Source: Xanthomonas cannabis pv. cannabis
GTDB taxonomy: Bacteria; Pseudomonadota; Gammaproteobacteria; Xanthomonadales; Xanthomonadaceae
DNA length: 64,000 bases
Direction of reading: 5' to 3'
NCBI RefSeq assembly: GCF_000802365.1
Contig: NZ_JSZE01000006.1
Span: 1-64,000 of the forward strand
Shown here: positions 1 to 8,744 of the stretch, piece after piece
Layout: the number at the start of each line of letters is the position of its first letter
Position numbering within the stretch: position 1 is the stretch's first letter
Program-made: the position numbers and the translations under genes
Notes under the pieces: model-generated
Seen by the model: only the letters and a program-made list of their open reading frames with translations
Told to the model about the DNA's origin: nothing
The model's database searches: none

Positions 1-369
1 CCCTTCTCCCGCCTGCGGGAGAAGGTGCCCGCAGGGCGGATGAGGGCGCGGGCTCAGCGCACGGAATAACGAACGGCTGACACGCAGCCCGCTGCAGACA
101 CCAAGCAGATGGGGATGCATGGCACAGACACACCACCGCGCCGGTGCCAAACCCAAGCACGCCCTTCTCCCGCCTGCGGGAGAAGGTGCCCGCAGGGCGG
201 ATGAGGGCGCGGGCTCAGCGCACGGAATAACGAACGGCTGACACGCAGCCCGCTGCAGACACCAAGCAGATGGGAGTGCATGGCACAGACACACCACCGC
301 GCCGGTGCCAACGCCAAGCACGCCCTTCTCCCGCCTGCGGGAGAAGGTGCCCGCAGGGCGGATGAGGGC
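1..369. repeat. 161-bp tandem repeat, two full copies and one partial
   Basis: A unit that starts with CCCTTCTCCCGCCTGCGGGA begins at 1, 162 and 323, giving a period of 161 bases. The third copy breaks off near 380. Each unit opens with a short hairpin (CTCCCGC/GCGGGAG) followed by a GC-rich core. The same core recurs in other intergenic spaces of this window. No coding sequence is supported here. The last copy runs into the stop codon of the mutarotase gene, so the two complete units look like duplications of the segment just downstream of that gene. Confidence 0.9.
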
Positions 370-375
370 GCGGGC

Positions 376-735
376 TCAGCGCTGCGCCTGGATTGCCTCG
401 CTCAACGCGAAGATCCGCCCCGCCTCGCGCCATTTCTCTCCAGACGCGCTGCCCGGCAGCGGTTTCTGGAACCGCCACATCAGGTCTTCCCAGGCTTGAA
501 TCCGCGGATCACCCGCATCGCGCGCCGCCTTGGCCGCCGGGTCGTAGTCTTCGCCGACCTCCATCAGCATCACCAGCCGGTCGCCACTGCGAAAGATCTC
601 CAGCTCGCGGATGCCGGCCTGCTGCAGCGAGGCCACGACCTCCGGCCATACCTCATCGGGCCGATGCCAGCGCTCGTACTCGGCGATCAGCGCCGCATCG
701 TCGTGCAGGTCCAGCACATAGCAAAGACGCGGCAT
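376..735 (-). CDS. L-fucose/L-rhamnose mutarotase (RhaM family)
   Basis: The 119-residue protein matches the RhaM/YiiL family of pyranose mutarotases, which interconvert alpha and beta anomers of 6-deoxy sugars in the cytoplasm. An N-terminal segment RWHRPDEVWPEV resembles the family motif that carries the active-site His. A tryptophan-rich stretch (AWEDLMWRFQKPLP) sits where the family has its conserved Trp and Met residues. The family is usually about 105 residues, so the length fits. I start at the ATG at 735 because an upstream in-frame extension would run into fucP. The start lies two bases after the fucP stop on the same strand. The context makes L-fucose the likely substrate; this is inferred, and L-rhamnose or L-galactose is possible. 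Confidence 0.85.
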   Translation of the reverse strand: MPRLCYVLDLHDDAALIAEYERWHRPDEVWPEVVASLQQAGIRELEIFRSGDRLVMLMEVGEDYDPAAKAARDAGDPRIQAWEDLMWRFQKPLPGSASGEKWREAGRIFALSEAIQAQR

Positions 736-737
736 GC

Positions 738-2039
738 TCAGGCTCCTGCAATCACGGGCGCCGCGCGACGGGCACGCAGCGCGAACAACAAGATCACCGC
801 AAAGCATGCACCCGGCACCACCATCGCCCAATGGATGCCTGCCATGTCCGAGACCCCGCCCATCACCGCAGTAAGCAACGCGCCGCCGATGATGGACATC
901 ACCAGCAATGACGACCCCAACTTGCGTGCGTCGTCATGCATGCCGTCCAGCCCCAGCGCGAAGATGGTCGGGAACATCACCGACATGAACACGCTGGCGG
1001 CCACCAGTGCGTACAGCCCGGTCCAGCCCGGCAGCGCGATGGCCACTGCGCACAGCACCAGATTGATCGTGGCAAAACTCGCCAGCAATTTGGCCGGCGC
1101 CAGATACCGCAGCAGCGCGGTGCCCACGAACCGCCCAGCCATGAACAGCACCAGCGAGATGGTCAGATAGGTCGCTGCAGTTTTTTCCGGCGTGCCCGGC
1201 ACGGCATCCTGCAGATAGCGGATCAGGTAGCTCCAGATACCAACCTGCGCGCCCACGTAAAAGAACTGCGCCACCACCGAAAACACGAACAGCCGGTTAC
1301 GCAGCAATTCGCTGAAGCGGGCGCGCCTGGGTGCTTCGCCGTGGGTCGCCTCCGGTGTGCCGGTGGGAAAGCGCACCAGCGCGATCAGGATCGCCCACAG
1401 CACCACCACCACACCGATGATCAGGTACGGCATCTGCACGGCGGCCGATTCGGTGGCGAAGAACGCCTCGCGCGCGGCCGGCGCCATCGCTGCCAGCTCG
1501 GCCGGGCTGTGCTCCACGCCGGAGAAGATGAAGTGCTGGCCCACCAGCACGCCGGTGATCGAACCGAGCGGGTTGAACGCCTGCGCGAGGTTCAACCGTC
1601 GCGCCGCGCCGTCGGCGGGCCCCAGCACGGTCACCAGCGGATTGGCGGTGGTTTCCAGAAACGCCAGGCCACTGGCAATCACGAACAACGCCAGCAGGAA
1701 CAGCCAATAGGTGTGCACCTGCGCAGCCGGATAGAACAGGAACGCACCGCACGCATACAGCAGCAGGCCCAGCACCACCGCAGCCTTGTAGCTGTAGCGG
1801 CGCATGAACATCGCCGCCGGCATCGCGAACACGAAATAGCCCATGTAAAAGGCGCTCTGCACCAGCCCGGCCTGCAGGTCGGTCAGTTCGAAGGCCTTCT
1901 TGAACTGCTTGATCAGGATGTCGTTGAGGTTGTTGGCCATGCCCCATAAAAAGAACAGGCTGACGATCAACAACAGGGGAACCATGGCGGTACGCGCCAG
2001 GTTGCCGCGCGGTGACGCGGCAATGTCACTGTGATGCAT
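738..2039 (-). CDS. fucP: L-fucose:H+ symporter, MFS
   Basis: The 433-residue, twelve-helix permease of the major facilitator superfamily closely matches FucP (E. coli FucP is 438 residues). Family signatures include FLWGMANNLNDILI in helix 1, QAFNPLGSITGVLVGQ in the middle of the N-terminal half, and a C-terminal half beginning around LFVFSVVAQFFYVGAQVG. It would bring L-fucose (or a related 6-deoxysugar) across the inner membrane with protons. It is followed immediately by the mutarotase. It is divergent from an IclR regulator with a perfect inverted repeat between the two. The ATG at 2039 gives the expected N-terminus; a longer frame continues upstream but would read antisense through the regulator. 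Confidence 0.9.
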   Translation of the reverse strand: MHHSDIAASPRGNLARTAMVPLLLIVSLFFLWGMANNLNDILIKQFKKAFELTDLQAGLVQSAFYMGYFVFAMPAAMFMRRYSYKAAVVLGLLLYACGAFLFYPAAQVHTYWLFLLALFVIASGLAFLETTANPLVTVLGPADGAARRLNLAQAFNPLGSITGVLVGQHFIFSGVEHSPAELAAMAPAAREAFFATESAAVQMPYLIIGVVVVLWAILIALVRFPTGTPEATHGEAPRRARFSELLRNRLFVFSVVAQFFYVGAQVGIWSYLIRYLQDAVPGTPEKTAATYLTISLVLFMAGRFVGTALLRYLAPAKLLASFATINLVLCAVAIALPGWTGLYALVAASVFMSVMFPTIFALGLDGMHDDARKLGSSLLVMSIIGGALLTAVMGGVSDMAGIHWAMVVPGACFAVILLFALRARRAAPVIAGA

Positions 2040-2111
2040 GCGACCGATCCCCTCCCAAGGCTGTGGCGCTTGCGTTGCAATCCAGCGAGCGTACTGCGCA
2101 CGCCAATGCCA

Positions 2112-2142
2112 TGCAAATATAAAATCTTTGTTTATATTTGCA
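2112..2142. promoter_or_regulatory. Perfect 12-bp inverted repeat, putative IclR-family operator
   Basis: TGCAAATATAAA at 2112-2123 is mirrored exactly by TTTATATTTGCA at 2131-2142 with a 7-base spacer. It is strikingly AT-rich in a GC-rich genome and sits between the divergent fucP and regulator genes. That is where an IclR-type protein would control both promoters. Binding is inferred, not shown. Confidence 0.7.
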
Positions 2143-2219
2143 CGCACAGCATCCCGCTGACCCGTGCTTGCGATGCCTGTACCCTGGCGCGCCGCACCCT
2201 GCCCTGGAACCGCAAACGG

Positions 2220-2996
2220 ATGAGCACCGAACCCGCCAAGTACCGCGCGCCGGCCCTGGACAAGGGCCTGGACATCCTGGAGCTGCTGGCGCGTGACGCG
2301 CGGCCGATGAGCATGGGGGCGATCTCGCAGGGTGTGGGGCGCTCGCGCGGGGAGATCTTCCGCATGCTGCAGGTGCTGGAAGAACGCGGCTACCTGATGC
2401 GCGACGCCGAGGGCGACTATGTGCTGACCAACCGGCTGTTCATGCTCGGCATGCAGCAGCCGCAGGTACAGAACGTCACCGAAGCCGCGCTGCCGGTGAT
2501 GCGGCGCCTGGCCGATGCGATCTGCCAGCCCTGCCATCTGGTGGCGCCGTCGGGCGACCAGATCGTGGTGATCGCACAGATGGATGTGCCCAGCGACCTG
2601 GGCCTGGTGGTGCGCCCGGGACATCGTCGCCCGCTGGCCCACTCCACGTCCGGCCTGGTGCTGTTCGCGTTTCAGCAAGCCGACGTGCAGGCGCGCTGGC
2701 TGGAGGCGCTGGACGCCAGCGCGGTTGCCTACGACCGCGCGCAGTTCCTGAAGGACGCGCAGCAAACACGTCGCGATGGCTATGCGATGCACGCCAGCGA
2801 AGCGGTCGTCGGCGTGATCGACCTCACCGCCCCGATCCTGCAGCACGGTAGCGCCACCTACACGCTGACGGTGCCCTTCATCGAACGTCGCCCGGAGCTG
2901 GTCAACGCGCGCGCAGCGCTGCAAGTCCTGTGTACGGCAACCGCCGAGATTTCCGATGCGCTGATGTATCACCCGCCACGCGCATTGGGCGGGTGA
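2220..2996 (+). CDS. IclR-family transcriptional regulator of the L-fucose locus
   Basis: The 258-residue protein has the IclR layout. A winged helix-turn-helix occupies about residues 10-75 (LDKGLDILELLARDARPMSM, then SRGEIFRMLQVLEERGYL). A GAF-like effector-binding domain follows, with HSTSGLVLFAFQ and GVIDLTAPI segments. The ATG at 2220 is chosen because the preceding in-frame sequence is low in similarity and covers the palindromic site. The gene is divergent from fucP. Regulators in this position usually respond to the sugar or a catabolic acid and control the adjacent permease and enzymes. The ligand here is not visible from sequence; L-fucose or L-fuconate is an inference from context. 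Confidence 0.85.
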   Translation: MSTEPAKYRAPALDKGLDILELLARDARPMSMGAISQGVGRSRGEIFRMLQVLEERGYLMRDAEGDYVLTNRLFMLGMQQPQVQNVTEAALPVMRRLADAICQPCHLVAPSGDQIVVIAQMDVPSDLGLVVRPGHRRPLAHSTSGLVLFAFQQADVQARWLEALDASAVAYDRAQFLKDAQQTRRDGYAMHASEAVVGVIDLTAPILQHGSATYTLTVPFIERRPELVNARAALQVLCTATAEISDALMYHPPRALGG

Positions 2997-3353
2997 ATCG
3001 GGCCAGAGCGGGCTTGGCGCTTGGGGCGATGTCGCACGTGCGCGATCACCGGCGATGGGGTGACCGACAAGACGGGGCAATGCCGCGTGGAGCTGCGATG
3101 GCACTCGAACGACAGTGATTGCACGCGCCTCAGCTGCGACTGCGGCAGATCGACGCGGCTATCCGTTGCAGTGGCCTGGGCAGCGCCTCCGCGGTACTCG
3201 ACGCGGCTGTGCCGTGCAGTTGTGAGCGGCGTGATTTTCCGCAGGAAGCCAGCATAGCGGCCGCTACGATAGCCAAGGCTATAAAGATCAGACCGACCTT
3301 CGCGTGCGGGCAAAACGCCCGAAAGCGCGTTTTGCGTTGTTACACTGCGCGCC
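2997..3353. other. Intergenic space upstream of the mntP riboswitch
   Basis: No gene is supported here; frames in this stretch have no recognisable protein and overlap each other on both strands. A TACACT hexamer at 3341-3346, just before the riboswitch, is a plausible -10 element, but I see no clear -35 at the right spacing. Confidence 0.5.
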
Positions 3354-3456
3354 CCTTGGGGAGTAGCCTGCTTTCGTCCATCGAAAGCGCCTGCATCAAC
3401 ATCCTCGGCCGTTGCGCCGTGGTGCAGGCAACCAGTGTGGTTTGGCGAGACCAACG
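3354..3456 (+). ncRNA. yybP-ykoY manganese riboswitch
   Basis: The segment contains the diagnostic blocks of the yybP-ykoY aptamer in order. GGGGAGTAGCC is at 3358-3368. A variable hairpin follows (CTTTCG/CGAAAG). CATCAACATCCTCGG comes next, then GGCGAGACC before a closing CCAA that can pair with the opening TTGG. This class binds Mn2+ and in proteobacteria sits upstream of mntP, which is the arrangement here. It likely raises MntP expression when cytosolic manganese is high. Confidence 0.9.
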
Positions 3457-3524
3457 ACATGCGTGCCTGACGATGGTTGGCGCGGGCGCATGCCGTTGTG
3501 AACGTGCCCAACCCGAGCGTGTCG

Positions 3525-4109
3525 ATGTCTCCTGTTTCCATTGTGTTGATCGGTTTTGCGATGTCCACCGATGCCTTTGCCGCCGCCATCGGCAAGGGCG
3601 CGGCGATGCGCAAGCCGCAGTGGCGTGACGCATTGCGCGCCGGCCTGGTCTTCGGCTGCATCGAAGCCATCACCCCGGTGATCGGCTGGCTGCTGGGCCG
3701 TGCCGCCTCCAGCCACCTGCAGGCCTTCGATCACTGGATCGCCTTCGGCCTGTTGGGCGCGTTGGGCGTGCACATGATCGTGGCCGGCCTGCGCAACGAA
3801 CCGGACGATGCCGAAGACGCAGCCTCCCAGACGCCGAAGCGGCACGGCTTGCTGGCCTTGGCCACCACCGGTTTTGCCACCAGCATCGACGCGATGGCAG
3901 TCGGCGTCAGCCTGGCATTTCTCGATGTGCACATCGGCGTGGTGGCGGTGGTGGTGGGCCTGTGCACCTTCAGCATGGTCACCGCCGGCATCATGCTGGG
4001 GCGTGCACTGGGCGCCTTGATCGGCAAGCGCGCCGAGATCCTCGGCGGTGTGATCCTGGTGATCGTTGGCAGCGTCATCCTCTACGAACACCTCAGCGGC
4101 GCGGCATAA
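3525..4109 (+). CDS. mntP: Manganese efflux pump MntP
   Basis: The 194-residue polytopic protein (E. coli MntP is 188) exports Mn2+ across the inner membrane. Two similar halves each carry the family motif: [16 protein letters not shown] near the N-terminus and [17 protein letters not shown] in the second half. The conserved aspartates are expected to lie in the transport path. About six membrane helices are visible. I prefer the ATG at 3525 because the hydrophobic helix begins immediately after it. A GTG at 3498 or TTG at 3477 would add a short polar leader and cannot be excluded. Expression is probably set by the manganese riboswitch just upstream. Confidence 0.93.
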   Translation: MSPVSIVLIGFAMSTDAFAAAIGKGAAMRKPQWRDALRAGLVFGCIEAITPVIGWLLGRAASSHLQAFDHWIAFGLLGALGVHMIVAGLRNEPDDAEDAASQTPKRHGLLALATTGFATSIDAMAVGVSLAFLDVHIGVVAVVVGLCTFSMVTAGIMLGRALGALIGKRAEILGGVILVIVGSVILYEHLSGAA

Positions 4110-4123
4110 GCGCAGGCAGTTGT

Positions 4124-4193
4124 CGTAGGAGCGCACCCGGGCGCGACGGGGCATTACCGGGAAAGCCCCATCGCGCCCAGGTGCGCTCCTACG
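4124..4193. repeat. REP-type palindrome with GTAGGAGCGCAC ends
   Basis: GTAGGAGCGCAC at 4125 is mirrored by GTGCGCTCCTAC ending at 4192. The internal arms GGGCGCGACGGGGC and GCCCCATCGCGCCC also pair, giving one long hairpin between the convergent mntP and sensor kinase genes. Near-identical elements lie at 31075-31143 and, rearranged, inside glyS. It could also act as a bidirectional terminator. Confidence 0.8.
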
Positions 4194-4215
4194 ATGCATG
4201 GCAGGGATGCACCCG

Positions 4216-7200
4216 TCAGCGGGTTTTCGCGTCGTGATACGCACTCAGGAACGCGCGCAGCGAGGCCGGTTTCACCGGCTTGGTCAGCAGGCGGTAGCCG
4301 CGTTCGCGCGCAAGCTGTTTGAGCTCGTCGCGGCCGTCGGCGGTGAGCAAGGCGCCGGCAATCGGTGCGGTTGCCGCAGCCTGCACGGCGTCGAGCGTGT
4401 CCAGGCCATCCAGGCGGTCGTGCAGGTGATAGTCCACCAGCATCAGGTCCGGTTGTTCGCGCGCACGCTCCAGCGCCTGATCGACGGTACTGGCGGTGAT
4501 GACTTCCACCTGCCAGCGGCCAAGCAGCGCGCGCATGCCGTCGAGGATTTCGCGGTCGTTGTCCACGCACAGCACGCGCAAGCCGGCCAATGAATCGCCA
4601 CTGGGCAACGCGCGCGTGGCCGGCACCGGCAACAGCGGCGCCACCGGGACCGCCGCCACGCGCGGCAGCAGAATCGAGAACATGCTGCCGCGGCCGACCT
4701 GGCTGCGTGCGCTCAAGTCGTGATCGAGCAGGCGCGAGATGCGTTGGCAGATCGACAGGCCCAATCCCAGGCCCTGCTCGCCCCAATCGAACGGCTGCTG
4801 GTAGCGGCGGAACTCCTCGAAGATCTGCCGCATGTGATGTTCCGGAATGCCCGGGCCGGTGTCCCACACCTGCAGCTCCACCTGCTGCCCGCGCCCGCGC
4901 ATGCCCAGCACGATGCGCCCCTGGCGCGTATAACGCAGCGCATTGGCCAGGAAGTTCTGCATCACCCGGCGCAGCAGCCGGCGGTCGCTACGCACCCAGA
5001 TCGTGCGGCTGTGCACCTGCAGGCGCAGGCCACGGCTGGCGGCCACCGGTGCGTACTGCGCAGCCAGTTCGTGCATCAGTGCGCTGGCATCGAAATCCTC
5101 CACCGTTGGCCGCAGGCCACCGGCATCCAGGCGCGAGACATCGAGCAAACCATCGAGCAGTTCTTCGGCCGCACGCAGCGAGGCATCCACGCGCTCGGCC
5201 AGATGGCGTTGTTCTTCGTTGTTCTGGTGGCTCTCGCGCAGCGCGGAGGCGAACAGGCGTGCGGCGTTGAGCGGCTGCAACACGTCGTGGCTGATGGCGG
5301 CCAGAAAGCGGGTCTTGGATTGCTGCGCCAGCTCGGCCTCGCGCGAGCGATCGGCCACGCGCTGTTCCAGGTTCTCGTTGGCGTCCAGCAGCGCGCGCTC
5401 GGCGCGCTTGTAGTCGGTGATGTCGTTGTAGCTGGTGACATAGCCGCCGCCGGGCAGCGCCTGGCCACGCATCTCGATCACCTTGCCGTCGCTGCGGGTG
5501 CGCTCGAACACATGCGGCGAGCCGGCACGCATGTGGCGGATACGGCGGTCGATCTGGTCTTCGATATCGCCCTCGCCCAGCTCGCCACGCTCGGCGTTGT
5601 AGCGGATCAGGTCGGCCACCGGGCGGCCGACGTACAGCATGCCGTCGGGGTACCCGAACAGCTGCTGGTAGCGCCGATTCCACGCGGTCAGGCGCATGTC
5701 CGGATCGACCACGCTGACCGCGGCACTGATGTTTTCCAGCGTGGTGGACAGGATCTCGCGATTGAAGCGCAGCTCCTGGCCGGCCTCGTCCAGTACCGCC
5801 ACCACTTCACCCAGCTCCATGCCCGAACCGCGCAACAGGCTGGTCAGCACCAGCCGCGCAGACGCCGCACCGATGGAGGCTGCCAGCAGGCGCTCGGTGA
5901 ACTGCACCCAGGCGCGGTCGGCCACCACGGCCGGCTGCAGCTCGCGCTCCAGCAACTGCGCCTGCTCCACGAACGCACGGCGCGCATGCCGCTCGCCCAC
6001 CACGCGCTCGGCCAATGCCTGCAGGTCGCCCACCCGCACATGTCCCGGCCATTCGCCGGCCACCGCCGGACGCTGCGCATACGGGTCCAGGAAGGGCGCG
6101 GCACGCAGCCGCTCGTCCACCCCGGGGCGCCAACGCGCCGAGACCAGCATCATCGCACCGACGTTGATCAGCAACGACCAGAAGGTGCCGTGCGCCAGCG
6201 GGTCCCAGCCGCGCATGCCGAACAACTGCTGCGGCTGCAGCCACGCAATGCCGAATGGCCCGTCCACCAACCACTCCGGCTGCAACCAGCCCGCACGCGT
6301 GGCGGCCGGCAGCAGCAGCGTATAGATCCAGGTCATGAAGCCGAGCACCATGCCGGTCTCCACGCCCTTGCGGCTGGCGCCGCGCCAGTACAACCCGCCG
6401 ATCACGCCCGGCGCAAACTGCGCCACCGCCGCAAACGCCATCAACCCATACGCGGCCAGCGTGGTGTCGTTGGCCACGCTGCGGTGATAGCCGTAGGCGA
6501 CCAGCGCCAGCAGCAAAATGGCGACGCGGCGGATCCACAGCACGCGCGAAGCCACTGCCGCACGCGCGTTGGCGCTGACGCGGCGGCGCAGCAGCACCGG
6601 CATCACCAGATCGTTGCTGACCATGGTGGCCAGCGCGATGCTGGCCACGATCACCATGCCGGTGGCGGCCGAAAAACCACCAACGTAGGCCACCAACGCC
6701 AGCACCGTATTGCCCTGACTCAGCGGCAGCGCCAGCACCACCGCATCGTCCACCACCGCACTGCCCTTGCCGAACAGCGCGATGCCGGCCGAGGCGATCG
6801 GCACCACCATCGCCGAGATGATCACCAGGTACGCACCGAACAACCAGCGCGCGCGACGGATATCGCCGACATCGCTGCATTCGACCACCGCCACGTGGAA
6901 CTGCCGCGGCAGGCAGATCACCGCCAGAAAGCTCAGCAGCGTCTGCGAAATGAACCCCACCGATGGCGTGTGCTCGAACATGGTGCGCGCCGAATCGGCG
7001 ATATGCAGCTGGTGGTCGCTCAACCACAGCCAGGCAAACAGGCCCACCGCCACGATGGCGATCAGCTTGATCACCGACTCCAGCGCGATGGCCAGCATCA
7101 TGCCGTGATGGTGCTCGGTGGCATCCACCTGGCGGGTGCCGAACAAGGTGGCGAACAAGGCCATCAACAGCGCCACATACAACGCCGGGTCGGCGAAGAT

Positions 7201-7665
7201 GCCGCGCCCGGCGCTGCTATGCCCGGTCAGCACCTCCAGACTCATTGCCACCGCTTTGTACTGCAGCGCCAGGTACGGCACGATGCCGACCAGCGCGATC
7301 ACCGCCACCAACGCCGCCAGCCGCCGCGAGCGGCCATAGCGCGAGGAAATGAAATCGGCGATGGACACGGTGTTTTCGGCGCGTGCGATCAGCGCCAGCC
7401 GCTCGATGATGCGCCAGCCGAACAGCAGCAACAGCAACGGCCCCAGATAGATCGGCAGATAACCGATGCCGTTGCGCACCGCCGAGCCGACTGCGCCATA
7501 GAAGGTCCACGACGAGCAGTACACCGCCAGTGCCAGGCTATAGACCGCCGGCCGCAGCCATGGCCGCTCCGGATACATCGGCCGGCGGTCGCCCCACCAC
7601 GCCACGCCGAACAGCAACGCGGCGTAGCCCACGGAGACCAGCAGCAGGATCCAGCTTGATACCAA
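4216..7665 (-). CDS. SSS-type hybrid sensor histidine kinase/response regulator
   Basis: The 1149-residue protein has four parts. An N-terminal sodium/solute symporter-like membrane region covers about residues 1-500 with twelve or more helices. A PAS domain follows (ISAAVSVVDPDMRLTAWN onward). The histidine kinase core has phospho-acceptor His793 in ISHDVLQPLNAARLF and an ATPase with GLGLGLSICQRI. A C-terminal receiver has phospho-acceptor Asp1078 in MLVDYHLHD. The architecture resembles CbrA/NahK-type kinases that couple nutrient sensing to gene control; the signal here is unknown. The start is a TTG at 7665, chosen because the first membrane helix (SWILLLVSVGYAALLFGVAW) begins right there and matches family N-termini. 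No partner regulator is adjacent. It stands alone between repeat-rich gaps. Confidence 0.88.
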   Translation of the reverse strand: MVSSWILLLVSVGYAALLFGVAWWGDRRPMYPERPWLRPAVYSLALAVYCSSWTFYGAVGSAVRNGIGYLPIYLGPLLLLLFGWRIIERLALIARAENTVSIADFISSRYGRSRRLAALVAVIALVGIVPYLALQYKAVAMSLEVLTGHSSAGRGIFADPALYVALLMALFATLFGTRQVDATEHHHGMMLAIALESVIKLIAIVAVGLFAWLWLSDHQLHIADSARTMFEHTPSVGFISQTLLSFLAVICLPRQFHVAVVECSDVGDIRRARWLFGAYLVIISAMVVPIASAGIALFGKGSAVVDDAVVLALPLSQGNTVLALVAYVGGFSAATGMVIVASIALATMVSNDLVMPVLLRRRVSANARAAVASRVLWIRRVAILLLALVAYGYHRSVANDTTLAAYGLMAFAAVAQFAPGVIGGLYWRGASRKGVETGMVLGFMTWIYTLLLPAATRAGWLQPEWLVDGPFGIAWLQPQQLFGMRGWDPLAHGTFWSLLINVGAMMLVSARWRPGVDERLRAAPFLDPYAQRPAVAGEWPGHVRVGDLQALAERVVGERHARRAFVEQAQLLERELQPAVVADRAWVQFTERLLAASIGAASARLVLTSLLRGSGMELGEVVAVLDEAGQELRFNREILSTTLENISAAVSVVDPDMRLTAWNRRYQQLFGYPDGMLYVGRPVADLIRYNAERGELGEGDIEDQIDRRIRHMRAGSPHVFERTRSDGKVIEMRGQALPGGGYVTSYNDITDYKRAERALLDANENLEQRVADRSREAELAQQSKTRFLAAISHDVLQPLNAARLFASALRESHQNNEEQRHLAERVDASLRAAEELLDGLLDVSRLDAGGLRPTVEDFDASALMHELAAQYAPVAASRGLRLQVHSRTIWVRSDRRLLRRVMQNFLANALRYTRQGRIVLGMRGRGQQVELQVWDTGPGIPEHHMRQIFEEFRRYQQPFDWGEQGLGLGLSICQRISRLLDHDLSARSQVGRGSMFSILLPRVAAVPVAPLLPVPATRALPSGDSLAGLRVLCVDNDREILDGMRALLGRWQVEVITASTVDQALERAREQPDLMLVDYHLHDRLDGLDTLDAVQAAATAPIAGALLTADGRDELKQLARERGYRLLTKPVKPASLRAFLSAYHDAKTR

Positions 7666-7880
7666 GGGGCGTTCCCAGGCGGCGCGATGCGAGCCTGGGA
7701 GTTTACGCAGTGGGAGTGGGGATTGGGGAATCGTGCCGGACTGTTTGGCGGAGGGCGAAGCCCTTCGGCCACCTCTGGCAGTTCCTGCCGTCTTGCAGGA
7801 GGCGTGGTGTCGTAATGTAGGCGTTGCACGCGTGCGCGCTGCCGGGACGCCGGTCCTTGAATCAGCCCCTCACTAGGGGC
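7666..7880. other. Spacer upstream of the sensor kinase
   Basis: No gene or recognisable site is supported. It presumably holds the promoter of the leftward sensor kinase. It grades into the 132-bp repeat array. Confidence 0.4.
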
Positions 7881-8529
7881 ATCGGGCTGAAGGTCAAGCG
7901 CCCCCATCCGCCCTTCGGGCACCTTCCCCCGCAGGCGGGAGAAGGGAGCGCGGTTGCGATGTGCCATGCACTGGCCTGTCGCATCTCCGGCCCACCAAGC
8001 TGGCCAGAGGCATCGGGCTGACGGTCAAACGCCCCCCATCCGCCCTTCGGGCACCTTCCCCCGCAGGCGGGAGAAGGGACCGCGGTTGCGGTGTGCCATG
8101 CACTGGCCTGTGCATCTCCGGCCCACCAAGCTGGTCAGAGACGTCGGGCTGACGGTCAAACGCCCCCCCAATCCGCCCTTCGGGCACCTTCCCCCGCGGG
8201 CGGGAGAAGGGACCGCGGTTGCGTTCTGCCATGCACTGGCCTGTCGCATCTCCGGCCCACCAAGCTGGCCAGAGGCATTGGGCTGAAGGTCAAACGCCCC
8301 CATCCGCCCTTCGGGCACCTTCCCCCGCAAGCGGGAGAAGGGACCGCGGTTGCGGTGTGCGATGCGCAATCGCCTGTCGCATCTCCGGCCCACCAAGCTG
8401 GCCAGGGGCATCGGGCTGAAGGTCAAACGCCCCCATCCGCCCTTCGGTCCCTTCCCCCGCAGGCGGGAGAAGGGACCGCGTTTGCGGTGTGCGATGCGCA
8501 ATCGCCTGTCGCATCTCCGGCCCACTAGG
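7881..8529. repeat. Five-copy tandem array of a ~132-bp unit
   Basis: Copies start with (A/G)TCGGGCTGA at 7881, 8012, 8143, 8277 (ATTGGG variant) and 8410, so the period is 131-134 bases. Each unit contains the core CCATCCGCCCTTCGGGCACC, a hairpin CCCCCGCAGGCGGG, and a segment GCATCTCCGGCCCACCAAGC. The last copy ends near 8529 with CCCACTAGGTCAGG. Differences between copies are scattered point changes, so the array is not newly formed. Open reading frames through it are an artefact of the repeat. Confidence 0.92.
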
Positions 8530-8691
8530 TCAGGCAGCCGGCAGGGAGCGTCTGCCGCATGGCGGTACGAGAGTGTGCAAGGCCGGGCGGCATGCACCGT
8601 TACGGTCGGCGACGATGCACCGCTACGGTCGGGCAACGCTGCGCCGTTGTCGCGATCAGCCGATGATGCGGGGGCCACCCCGTGTTGGCCG
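8530..8691. other. Spacer between the repeat array and the GH94 gene
   Basis: No coding sequence is supported. Short imperfect repeats such as TGCACCG(T/C)TACGGTCG occur around 8590-8635. Nothing else was recognised. Confidence 0.4.
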
Positions 8692-8740
8692 CTCCCCCTC
8701 TCCCGCCTGCGGGAGAGGGTGCCCGGAGGGCGGGTGAGGG
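8692..8740. repeat. Intergenic palindromic repeat core
   Basis: CCTCTCCCGCCTGCGGGAGA followed by GGGTGCCCGGAGGGCGGGTG is the same core as the repeats at the left end of the window. It lies just after the stop of the GH94 gene, and may serve as a terminator for the leftward transcript. Confidence 0.75.
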
Positions 8741-8744
8741 CCGC

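Noticed and set aside
2040-3104. Long leftward extension of the fucP frame (788 residues in total)
   Set aside because: It reads antisense through the IclR regulator and the palindrome and has no protein character before the fucP start at 2039.
4720-7659. 979-residue rightward frame antisense to the sensor kinase
   Set aside because: Composition is rich in His, Gln and Arg, as expected for the mirror of a GC-rich coding strand. The kinase on the other strand has full domain structure.
7881-8529. CRISPR array
   Set aside because: Units are ~132 bases with no short constant repeat separated by unique spacers, and no cas genes are nearby.
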